In this document: positions 10,856 through 19,150 of the stretch, in pieces
Layout: every line of letters begins with the position of its first letter
Numbering within the stretch: position 1 is the stretch's first letter
NCBI GenBank assembly: GCA_947650285.1
Contig: CANTFL010001372.1
Span: forward strand, 186,001-250,000
DNA from: Hyaloperonospora brassicae
Lineage: Eukaryota; Oomycota; Peronosporomycetes; Peronosporales; Peronosporaceae
Direction of reading: 5' to 3'
Length of the DNA: 64,000 nucleotides
Notes under the pieces: generated by a model
Databases searched by the model: none
Told to the model about the DNA's origin: nothing
Seen by the model: only the letters and a program-made list of their open reading frames with translations
Translations under genes and position numbers: made by a program

Positions 10856-12010
10856 ATGAACATGTTGGATGAAGAAGACACCTTTCACGCCACGCGTGAA
10901 GGGTTTACCCATTTTAGTGACATCGAATGGGGTGCGGTAGAACGAATGAGTTCTACCGTAGGCGAACTCGTCGTCAGCACCATGTTGGAGTCTCTAGACA
11001 GAGACCAACAACATGCCGCTATCGCCAAGTTCATTCAGAATGAACTTGCTCTCGAGAGGGAGAAAGTAGCCTTGCTTCACCAGCAAGGCTCTCAACAGGC
11101 CGAGCAGTTGAGAGAACTCGGTGCTCAACAGACGGAGCTGTTGAGACAGCAGCAATTCCATGCTGCTGTGGGCGGGACGGCGCATGCGCGTCGTCCCGAA
11201 GTGATGAAAGTCGACATCTCCAAGTACAGTGGAGTCCCGGAGGACTCCCTGTTACTATGGTTTGTCGAACTCGACAGAGCCCTAAGGGCTCGTCGCGTCG
11301 AAGATGAGCAAATGAAACTCACATTTGCTCAGACCCACTTGGCAGGGCGTGCCAAAACTTGGTCCCTGGGACTCGAGAGTAGCGACCCAAATGTGTTTAG
11401 GTCGCTAGATGACTTCAAGTCCCGGCTCAGACAAACGTTTGAGCCGCCACGTGCTGAGTTCAGGGCTCGTTCAGAGCTCCTGAAACTCAAGCAGGGTAAG
11501 CGTGATGTGCACGCTTACGCACAACATATACGACTCCTTGCGAGTAGTATAACTGCAAACCCAGTTCATGAACACACGTTGATTACGGTGTTCATGCAAG
11601 GGCTCGCAGAAGGGCCCGTCAGGAGCCACCTGTTCCGCCTTGAGCTGAATACGCTTGAAGAAGCGATATCAGCCGCGGAACAGGAAGACTTTAGCATGAG
11701 ACAGGCTCATGCTAGCTCAAACTCTTACCGTCCACCGAGACGACAAGAGATCGGAGGTCCAGAACCAATGGACCTCTGTTATGTTGAGAGCGAGAGACCT
11801 CGCTCTACAAACAACAAGCGATTGCAGAGGTGCAATCGCTGTCAGAAGTTAGGGCACTACGCATACGAGTGTAGTGCTCCGCGCCCAGTACCAAACAGTA
11901 CTGAGCGAAATGGACGACCATTCGCCAGAAAGGGCAATGGGCGTGGGTCCAGCGCTGTTGCGAAGCCGCAACAGCGAGACGGACCATCAAAAAATGGTCG
12001 GGGTCAGTAG
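10856..12010 (+). CDS. Gag polyprotein of element 1
   Basis: A 384-residue structural protein that would form the cytoplasmic particle in which the element RNA is reverse transcribed. The frame is intact from ATG to TAG. Residues ~60-110 are Glu/Gln-rich and probably coiled coil. Residues ~115-290 form the capsid-like helical domain (with LLLWFVELDRAL and a following LAGRAKTW stretch). A nucleocapsid zinc knuckle CX2CX4HX4C (CNRCQKLGHYAYEC) lies at residues ~324-337, followed by a basic, Gly/Arg-rich tail. The start codon sits inside a 10-bp inverted repeat (10849-10870). The pol frame overlaps the end of gag by about 106 nt. A decayed relative of this gag lies on the minus strand at 25440-26100. 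Confidence 0.93.
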   Translation: MNMLDEEDTFHATREGFTHFSDIEWGAVERMSSTVGELVVSTMLESLDRDQQHAAIAKFIQNELALEREKVALLHQQGSQQAEQLRELGAQQTELLRQQQFHAAVGGTAHARRPEVMKVDISKYSGVPEDSLLLWFVELDRALRARRVEDEQMKLTFAQTHLAGRAKTWSLGLESSDPNVFRSLDDFKSRLRQTFEPPRAEFRARSELLKLKQGKRDVHAYAQHIRLLASSITANPVHEHTLITVFMQGLAEGPVRSHLFRLELNTLEEAISAAEQEDFSMRQAHASSNSYRPPRRQEIGGPEPMDLCYVESERPRSTNNKRLQRCNRCQKLGHYAYECSAPRPVPNSTERNGRPFARKGNGRGSSAVAKPQQRDGPSKNGRGQ

Positions 12011-15000
12011 GGGCGGAGCGCCCTACTGATCCAGCAACCTCAAGAGAATTTGCAAATCTCTTGACGAAAGTTGCTCCAGATACACAATCATTGTGTGTCT
12101 CTGCACCTGGTGATGACGTTTCGCTCATCACCTTGAAGTTGGAAGCGACAAATGATTTGTCGCTTCGTGCCCTAGTAGACTGTGGGGCGTCGAACAACTT
12201 TGTTCGTCGCCAGTCACTAGAGGGTCGTAGGCTCAAGTTCGTTGAGCGCGACATTTCCCTCACAAGGATGACGGTGCGCCTTGCAACAGGCGCATCGATA
12301 ACCGTTGAGAAACGTGTAGTAGGAATCCACTACACGTTAGAGGGCGAGCAGTACGATGATGATTTCATCGTACTAGATCTGGATGACAAATTTGATGTCA
12401 TCCTGGGATTACCTTGGCTCAGAAAATACGAGCCAAGGGTGAGCTGGCAGCATCGATCCGTGAAGATGCCTGCTGCTTGTTCATCAGATGGCCATCTGAT
12501 GAACATCTTGGAGCGTCCACAAGCGTGTGGATGTTCTGCGAGTGAGTGCGATGGCCTCACTTGCGGTACGGTCGTTAGCACGACTGCACAAGATCACAGT
12601 GTAGTTGATCACTACACTGTGGAGCAAGCTCCCGGCGGCTGTACAGAAGTACAGGCTGCGCCGAAGGTCCACCACTCGAATAAGTCGAGTGGACTGGGAC
12701 ATGGATGCATGCCTAGCGGGCAGCATCTTAGAAGAAAGAAATCTGTTGCCCCCAAGGGGCAACATGAAAATCCTAGGTCGACTGGAGAGTCGACCGTAGA
12801 GGATCGGTTCCTGACTGTGGTTGCACAGCCACAGTCGGAAGACGTCGAGGGAATAAGTCCCCACGTACTTGAGGAAGGAGTTCCTCAAGAGTTGCTTGCT
12901 GAGGGATCAGGCCCTCAGCAACCTGTGGAAGCAAGTTCCCAGGAAGAAACCGAGACGTTGAACGTCTTGGTTAATGACGGATCAAGCGTAGGCGCTTATA
13001 CGCTTGATCTGATTGTGCCTCCGAAGTTGACTTCGGAGATAACTCAGTTGCCAACGCTAGAACCGAAACGGTTCTTGCGTGATCTGCGTAGTGGCAAAGT
13101 CAAGCAGATCTGCGTACTCGTCACAGAGGACGAGTATGTGACCGACATTCGGTCGGCAACAGTATTTGCTGAGAACGAACGGGTTCTCAGCAGCTCATCG
13201 ATGGACGAAAGTGTCCTCGATGAGAAGACTCGGATTGAGCGATACGCGTCCCAATCCTGGGAGTCACTTCAGGCAAATCCTTTGTATAAGGATTTGATCG
13301 AATTCAGGGATGTGTTCCCTGAATCCGTACCTTGCGAGTTGCCTAAGGACAAAGGCACTCGACACGAGATCGAGCTCAAACCGGGCTCGAAATACTGTGT
13401 CATGAAGCAGTGGCCACTGCCTCGTGAACAAGTGATAGCGATCGACAAGTTCTTTGCCGATCGCTTAGCAGCGGGCCATGTGAGGGAATCAACATCCCCT
13501 CACAGCTCTCCGACCTTCTGTGTGCGAAAGGCCACAGGAGGGTGGCGGATAGTGCACGCATTCAACAAGTTGAATGCTGCAACGGTACCGGCTCAGACGC
13601 CGATACCGAGGAAGGACGTAATCATAGATGGTATGTCAAAGAGTACCATCTTTTCGTCCATGGATCTGATGGATGGATTCTATCAGATCCTGATGCGTGA
13701 ACGGGACGTCCCGTTCACGGCAGTGAGTACCCCCAGCGGGATGCTGTGGGAGTGGCTAGTGATGCCACAGGGGCTGAGTAATGCCCCTGCAACATTCAAC
13801 AGATGTGTAACAAATCTGTTGAGACCGGTGCGAGACTTCGCACCGAGTTACTTCGACGATGTGTTCGTCCATAGCCGGGCTATGGACGGAAAGACGGACG
13901 TTGAAGTTCACAGAACTCACGTTCGTCAGGTTCTTCAACTTATGCGCAAGTATAAGTTGTACGCCAACCTCAAGAAGTGTATATTCGCGGCTAGCGAAAT
14001 ACCACTTCTTGGGTGCATCGTGGGGAAACACGGCGTACGCCCTGATCCCGAAAAGATCAAGGCGATCACCGACTGGCCAGTGCCAGTCGATGTCAAGGGA
14101 CTAAGGAAGTTCCTTGGTCTTGCGGCGTACTTGCACAAGTACTCGCGCAACTACGCCGAGATGACTGTTCATCTTTCTTGCTTGCTCAAGAAAAATGTCA
14201 AGTGGTCATGGAACGCTGAGTGCCAGCGTTCCTTTGAAGGTATCAAGCAAAGCTTGATGCAATCGCCGATCTTGGCGATTGCAGATCAGGACAGACCATT
14301 TCATGTGGTCTGTGACGCCAGCGATTTCGCAATCGGCTGTGCGTTAATGCAGTTCGATGCAGATGGCGCGGAGCGCGTCATCTGTTATCAGTCGCGTCAG
14401 CTGCAAGCAGCTGAGCGTAATTACCCAGTGCATGACAAGGAACTCCTTGCCATGAAATACGCACTGGCTAAGTTTCGCGTCTATCTCTTGGGAGATAGAC
14501 CGTTTGTTGTCTACACGGACCATGCGTCATTACGCACGGCCGTAAACAGCCCACACCTCTCGCAAAGAATGGCGAGGTGGCTGTCTTTCTTCGCGGAGTA
14601 TAACTTCTCCGTGGAGTATAAACCGGGACGACTCAATGTCGTCGCGGATGCTCTTTCGCGCCGGCCCGATTTCGAGCCGGACGCGCAATCCAACAGTGAG
14701 GACAAGCCCACTGTTGCGACACTGTCAGTCAGTGTCCCGTCGTCAAGTTTACTTGACGACGTACGAAAGGCATACGCGGAAGATAAGGATCTTCTGCGAT
14801 TGATGGATCATCTGGTGAATCCATCCAGTAAATCCATGAGGGATTTACCGGCTTTGTACCGATCCTCATCGGATCGGTATAGTACACGCAACGGATTGCT
14901 GTACTATACAGCTGTTGCCGACGACACGCCTCGTGTCGTCGTACCCGCTCATCATGATTTGCGATTGCGCATCATGTATGAGTGTCACGATGCCCCAACA

Positions 15001-15408
15001 AGCGGCCATCGTGGTAGAGAAAAGACTTACCTCACGGTAAGTCGCGACTTTTACTGGCCCCGCCAGTATCAGTTTGTTCGCAAGTACATCCGTGCTTGCG
15101 AAGTTTGTCAACGGGTGAAGCCTAGTCCTTCATCCCGTGCGCCATTGCAGCCTCTGCCTGTTCCGACAGAGTGCTGGCAGTCCGTTTCAATGGACTTCGT
15201 CTTCGGGTTTCCCGAAGACGCTCACAAGAATAATGGTATTCTTGTGTTTGTAGACCGATTCAGCAAGATGGTCCATCTTGCTGCTGTCCCTGAGTCAATC
15301 AAGGCTCAAGGTTGTGCTCGTGTCTTTCTAGACACGGTCTTTAGACTCCACGGGTTACCCCGTGAACTCGTATCCGACCGTGACCCTCGGTTCACGGCGG
15401 CATTTTGA
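11905..15408 (+). CDS. Pol polyprotein of element 1: protease, RT, RNase H, integrase N-terminal part
   Basis: Numbering from the first residue after the overlap (12061): the aspartic protease has DCGA at residues 40-43. A long acidic linker follows (residues ~130-440). Reverse transcriptase has the SMDLMDGFYQI motif and catalytic YFDD at 597-600. RNase H has CDASDFAIG near 751 and YTDH at 818, with a conserved KELLAM between. The integrase zinc domain has His residues near 985-995 and C1013/C1016, and the catalytic core has D1045 and D1106. The frame ends at TGA 15406-15408, exactly where a conserved Trp codon would be expected, and the next stretch is out of frame. The integrase is therefore cut between its second Asp and its Glu. 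There is no ATG at the beginning; expression should depend on frameshifting from gag. Confidence 0.93.
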   Translation, partial: AKWTTIRQKGQWAWVQRCCEAATARRTIKKWSGSVGAERPTDPATSREFANLLTKVAPDTQSLCVSAPGDDVSLITLKLEATNDLSLRALVDCGASNNFVRRQSLEGRRLKFVERDISLTRMTVRLATGASITVEKRVVGIHYTLEGEQYDDDFIVLDLDDKFDVILGLPWLRKYEPRVSWQHRSVKMPAACSSDGHLMNILERPQACGCSASECDGLTCGTVVSTTAQDHSVVDHYTVEQAPGGCTEVQAAPKVHHSNKSSGLGHGCMPSGQHLRRKKSVAPKGQHENPRSTGESTVEDRFLTVVAQPQSEDVEGISPHVLEEGVPQELLAEGSGPQQPVEASSQEETETLNVLVNDGSSVGAYTLDLIVPPKLTSEITQLPTLEPKRFLRDLRSGKVKQICVLVTEDEYVTDIRSATVFAENERVLSSSSMDESVLDEKTRIERYASQSWESLQANPLYKDLIEFRDVFPESVPCELPKDKGTRHEIELKPGSKYCVMKQWPLPREQVIAIDKFFADRLAAGHVRESTSPHSSPTFCVRKATGGWRIVHAFNKLNAATVPAQTPIPRKDVIIDGMSKSTIFSSMDLMDGFYQILMRERDVPFTAVSTPSGMLWEWLVMPQGLSNAPATFNRCVTNLLRPVRDFAPSYFDDVFVHSRAMDGKTDVEVHRTHVRQVLQLMRKYKLYANLKKCIFAASEIPLLGCIVGKHGVRPDPEKIKAITDWPVPVDVKGLRKFLGLAAYLHKYSRNYAEMTVHLSCLLKKNVKWSWNAECQRSFEGIKQSLMQSPILAIADQDRPFHVVCDASDFAIGCALMQFDADGAERVICYQSRQLQAAERNYPVHDKELLAMKYALAKFRVYLLGDRPFVVYTDHASLRTAVNSPHLSQRMARWLSFFAEYNFSVEYKPGRLNVVADALSRRPDFEPDAQSNSEDKPTVATLSVSVPSSSLLDDVRKAYAEDKDLLRLMDHLVNPSSKSMRDLPALYRSSSDRYSTRNGLLYYTAVADDTPRVVVPAHHDLRLRIMYECHDAPTSGHRGREKTYLTVSRDFYWPRQYQFVRKYIRACEVCQRVKPSPSSRAPLQPLPVPTECWQSVSMDFVFGFPEDAHKNNGILVFVDRFSKMVHLAAVPESIKAQGCARVFLDTVFRLHGLPRELVSDRDPRFTAAF
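11989..12028 (+). promoter_or_regulatory. Probable -1 ribosomal frameshift site between gag and pol
   Basis: In the gag frame the sequence reads ..A AAA AAT (11989-11995), a canonical X XXY YYZ slippery heptamer. Nine bases later comes an 8-bp hairpin (12005-12012 with 12021-12028) that spans the gag stop at 12008-12010. The pol frame is exactly -1 relative to gag and stays open from 11905, through the stop. This is the expected layout for Gag-Pol fusion. A caution applies: hairpins occur throughout this element, so the hairpin alone is weak evidence. The heptamer in the right phase is the stronger part. Confidence 0.75.
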
Positions 15409-16904
15409 CAAACCGTGTTCCGTACTTCGGAACACGATTGAAGATGTCCACTTCTGACCATCCAGAAACAGATGGTCAGACGGAACGTGCGAACCGTGTC
15501 CTCGAAGAGATTCTTCGAGGATATGTCCACTCGTTTCCGAGTTGGAGCGAATTCCTACCCATGGTGGAATTCGCCATCAATAATTCGGTGCATGCTTCAA
15601 CACAGCACACACCGTTTTACGTGAATGGCTTACGCCATCCACGAGTGCCCACCCTTCTAGAGTGTGACTCTTGGATAAGGGGGGAGGGACTCGCTCGAGC
15701 AAAAACCGTTTTGGCTCTTGCTCATCACGTGTCGACGCTAACGTCGTCACGTATGATGCCGATGTCGATCAAGTCGACATCGATGAAGAAGATCATCTCA
15801 ATAATAGCGAAGACGCTATTATTGATTGGGATGATGATGACGATGCTGGTATATTCAGCATCGTCAACGACTATGTCCAGCGAGGAAGAAGACAACCTCG
15901 CTGAAGAAGAGAGCAATCTCTTAGCAGTGCGCACGAAGCGCACTGAAAGACAAAATAAAGAGTCAGCAGAGAACTTCCTGCTGACTCGAGAATCGGTAGT
16001 CCGTTTCGTTCAGGACTCCATCGCAAATGCGGTGGACCGTCAGAAACGGACCGCAGACAAGAATGGAAGAGCAAATGTTCTTTCATTTACGGTTAATGAT
16101 CTAGTACTACTATCTGCGGTAAACTTACCTGGACATGCAGTCACTAGTGTCGGCAGTAGTAAACTACTGCCGAAATACATTGGGCCATTTCGAGTGTTGC
16201 ATCGCAAGGGCAATGCATACAAACTCGAATTGCCACGTAAGATGCGCACGCATCCTACGTTTTACGTGGGGAGGCTTAGGTCGTACCGTCAGTACGAGCC
16301 TTCTTCTTCCGATGAAGATAGCCCCCACGTTCAAGAACATCCATCAAGTTCTTGCGTTCGCGCTCCAGACGATCCGTCTGGTTGCGCAGATATGATACCT
16401 CGGTATTCAACCGAGATATCTCCCCGCGAGCTGTCGCCAGCTCGCCGAATAGGGAGCGGACATCCCGCTCGACCTGAAGCTGCGCCGTGGCATAATCGGC
16501 GCGATCCCTCGCCCGATCAGCCTCGTGACCCTTGCGGTTCTTCCGCACGGTGTCGGTCAAAGCGTAGCGTCGGTCGCGCTCGTGCTTCAAGTCATCGCGC
16601 AATTCATCGATTGCGCGATCCATCTCGTAATGGTCGAGATGGTGGGCCTGGGGTTCTGGAGGAGGTCTTTCCTCCTCCACCACATCCTTTGGTGGATGCT
16701 CACGGTGATCAACGCTTTCTAGTGGAGCGTATCTTGATTCACCGTGACGATTCAGGATCAAGGACGAGCTACCTCGTCCAGTGGCGGGGGTATCCACCCT
16801 CTTGGTACAGCTGGTAGCCCCGCTCTCAGCTGTTGATGGATGTTGAAGGTCTCGTCTGCCAGTATGACGAGACCCATCCGATGAGTCCTGTGGCCCATCG
16901 GTAA
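15405..16904 (+). pseudogene. Integrase C-terminal half and chromodomain of element 1 (frameshifted, stop in chromodomain)
   Basis: Continues the integrase in another frame. The catalytic Glu of the DDE triad is in GQTE (codon at 15483), followed by the helix region and a GPY/F module (KYIGPFRVL, near 16170). Between about 15730 and 15885 the alternative frame reads a plausible acidic linker, whereas the main frame reads an unlikely Met/Ser-rich one, so two compensating indels are suspected there. The C-terminus is a chromodomain (FLVERIL ... [13 protein letters not shown]) that would steer integration toward marked chromatin. It is cut by TAG at 16815-16817 where a Glu codon is normal. The same frame continues for 28 codons to a TAA at 16902-16904. 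Confidence 0.85.
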
Positions 16905-17869
16905 ACACGCGCCCTAGGCGCTTGTAGACGGATTGCAAGTTTGCAATCGCGTCACGCATCTCCTCCGAGATGTGTGCCCTTCCCCAGGGCGAATTTAGGG
17001 AGTACACGTCCCCATGAGGACGCTGCGAGTTGTCAACACAACTCGCACAAGGGTCTCCCCATGTGAGGCAAGGAATGTCTGCCTCACTCGACAAACAGTG
17101 CAACCGGTACCTGGCACCAGTTGGCGTTCGCTTTTCAAACCTGAGGCGTGTCGCCTCAAGTTTCTTGAGCCACCCTTCTCGTCCAAAATTCTTTACGTTT
17201 TGGACGAACGCGTTCCACGCAGCCAAAAGCAATGTTTTGTCACGCTTTTGGTTGCTATTGTACCATCGATGTCTAAGGAAGACATCGAGATAAAAGTCTT
17301 CTTCAGCGCGAAAGTTCTTCGCGCTGGGAACTCAAGCCGTGAAGCTCAGTCGCATCGAATAAGGGTATTCGATGGTGTTGGCCTGTCTCGTGAGACAGGC
17401 TATTGATGAGTTGTTCGGGCAAACGCCACGGCTTCAACTCATCACGCTTCACAGTGGTACCCTTGTCGGTACCACGGCTCCCAGATTGACGACGGCTCGC
17501 GCCATCGTCATCACGCTCGTGCGAAGACGCACGAGCCGGCGGTGGTGAAGAATAGAACTCACCACCCTGATCATCGTCATCACTGCCGAACAGACTGTGA
17601 TGCGAATCACGAGTCCGTTCGTTCGGCAGTGGCCTTGGCGAATACCGAGGCGTCGCCGTTGAGCGAGACGCCTCTGGAGCATTGCCCGAGTCAGACACGT
17701 CTGACTCGCCAGAGTAGATGACCTCCACATCGGGGTCATCGTGCGCACGCGGCGTGATACCGCGTGCACCTGCAGCACCTGTTGCTGCAGGCGAAGAAGG
17801 GGCGGCAGACGACGAAGCGTCTGCCGCAGAGGCTGGCACAGGCACCAGACTCTGTGTGCCTTGAGTCAC
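16276..17869 (-). pseudogene. Antisense gene between pol and 3' LTR of element 1 (one frameshift)
   Basis: Two minus-strand frames overlap by 29 nt and read as one protein of roughly 500 residues after a single shift. The first (17869-17303) is Ala/Ser/Pro-rich, then acidic with serines, then basic. The second (open from 17331 to 16276) starts with an aromatic, basic folded-looking segment (AEEDFYLDVFLRHRWYN...). It then has a cluster of four cysteines (near 17090-17030) and ends in a long heptad-like coiled coil (16600-16290). Neither frame has an in-frame ATG at its beginning, so the start is lost or lies beyond an indel. The last ~630 nt overlap the chromodomain end of pol on the other strand. 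Composition and length argue against chance. Function is unknown; a role in regulation, packaging or post-integration behaviour is speculation. Confidence 0.65.
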
Positions 17870-18000
17870 CTCGCATAGACATGTTAACTATGCGAGGTCA
17901 AGCGGAAAGTGAGTGGAACGGACCGAACAAGTGCTCCCTGTCCCAATGGTGGCCAACGGGTGGCCTCCATATTTCGATAGTCATACGGTGACTATCAGTT

Positions 18001-18011
18001 AAGGGGGGTGA
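18001..18011 (+). promoter_or_regulatory. Polypurine tract of element 1
   Basis: AAGGGGGGTGA lies immediately before the TGTAACGGGG start of the 3' LTR (18012). This is the position and composition expected for the primer of plus-strand DNA synthesis. Confidence 0.85.
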
Positions 18012-18399
18012 TGTAACGGGGCAGCCCGTTACATGATATTGTCACTTAAGGAAAGTGACAATAAAGAATATAAGATGGATATTCTTTAAACAATATCACC
18101 AAAGTGGTGATATTGAAGGGTCGACCAAAGGGTCTGTTCATTGGTTGATATCGTGATGATATCAACCCACCAATCGCCGCAAGACGCGCGCAATGAGTGG
18201 TGACGAGACGTCACCATACATGCAGTTATATTAGTATAATTGAATTAAGTCAAACGAAGAGACAGTAGTTTAAAGACTTAATTCATTAATATAACAGTTC
18301 TACTTTTACCCTACCTACGCTTCCTCGCTCGCCACGTGTACGTCCGTCGGGGCACCCAAATCCCTTGCGTTAAGTTACGCAAGGGTGTGCCCCGTTACA
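18012..18399 (+). repeat. 3' LTR of element 1 (LTR B), 388 bp
   Basis: Same ends as LTR A. It shares with LTR C, not with LTR A, the variant block around 18240-18300. Three single-base deletions in A or T runs distinguish it from both A and C. The base after it (18400) starts the duplicated 176-bp flank unit rather than a target duplication. Confidence 0.95.
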
Positions 18400-18575
18400 C
18401 TTAAGGCGTCATCTCACGTTTATTTCCTGAAAAGTGCCTGCAGACGAAAAAGTCTGCAGATTGAAGTAATCAATAAAAACTTAACGAAAAAATAGGTTTA
18501 TTGGGGTCTAGATAAGGATTGGGCGTAGTACAGAATCCAACCTAATAAGCAGATGGAATGCGATCTCACAAGTAG
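18400..18575 (+). repeat. 176-bp flank repeat, right copy
   Basis: Nearly identical to 10243-10418 (a few substitutions by eye) and placed between LTR B and LTR C. Its left edge abuts LTR B and its right edge (AGTAG) abuts LTR C. Confidence 0.9.
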
Positions 18576-18966
18576 TGTAACGGGGCAGCCCGTTACATGA
18601 AATTGTCACTTTAAGGAAAGTGACAATAAAGAATATAAAGATGGATATTCTTTAAAACAATATCACCAAAGTGGTGATATTGAAGGGTCGACCAAAGGGT
18701 CTGTTCATTGGTTGATATCGTGATGATATCAACCCACCAATCGCCGCAAGACGCGCGCAATGAGTGGTGACGAGACGTCACTATACATGCAGTTATATTA
18801 GTATAATTGAATTAAGTCAAACGAAGAGACAGTAGTTTAAAGACTTAATTTATTAATATAACAGTTCTACTTTTACCCTACCTACGCTTCCTCGCTTGCC
18901 ACGTGTACGTCTGTCGGGGCACTCAAAACCCTTGCGTTAACTTACGCAAGGGTGTGCCCCGTTACA
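18576..18966 (+). repeat. Third LTR (LTR C) with AGTAG target duplication
   Basis: A 391-bp LTR of the element 1 family flanked by AGTAG at 18571-18575 and 18967-18971, as expected for a solo LTR left by recombination. Because LTR A is also preceded by AGTAG and the same 176-bp flank, the unit (flank + LTR) is present twice, once on each side of the element body. Confidence 0.9.
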
Positions 18967-18971
18967 AGTAG

Positions 18972-19150
18972 AACAAGATTACTAGCAACCGCAGCACCTA
19001 CAACAACATCAGCAGCAGAAGCAGCAGAAGTAGCATCATTTACATAGAAACAACAAGAGCAACCGCAGCACCTGCAACAACAACATCTGCGGCAGCAACA
19101 GCAGAAGCATTAACAATAGCGATTGAAACAACAATAACTAACAAAACAAA
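18972..19150 (+). repeat. CAA/CAG/GCA-rich low-complexity tract with a duplicated segment
   Basis: The tract is dominated by cag, caa, gca and aca triplets. A segment beginning 'gcaaccgcagcacct' occurs twice (from about 18981 and about 19056), so there is an imperfect duplication of ~75 bp on top of the triplet repeats. In one frame it would encode Ala/Thr/Glu repeats, in another Gln/His. No flanking gene is visible. Confidence 0.7.

Larger units (their letters stand above)
10419..18399 (+). mobile_element. Ty3/Gypsy chromodomain LTR retrotransposon ('element 1')
   Basis: A nearly full-length 7.98-kb element: 5' LTR (10419-10811), primer-binding site, gag, pol in the -1 frame with protease, reverse transcriptase, RNase H, integrase and chromodomain, an antisense coding region, a polypurine tract and the 3' LTR (18012-18399). 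gag is intact, but pol carries a stop plus frameshift in integrase and a stop in the chromodomain, so this copy should not move on its own. The expected 5-bp target duplication is not found around LTRs A and B. Instead AGTAG precedes LTR A (10414-10418) and flanks a third LTR (18576-18966) on both sides. LTRs and internal region alike are packed with short perfect inverted repeats. Confidence 0.95.
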
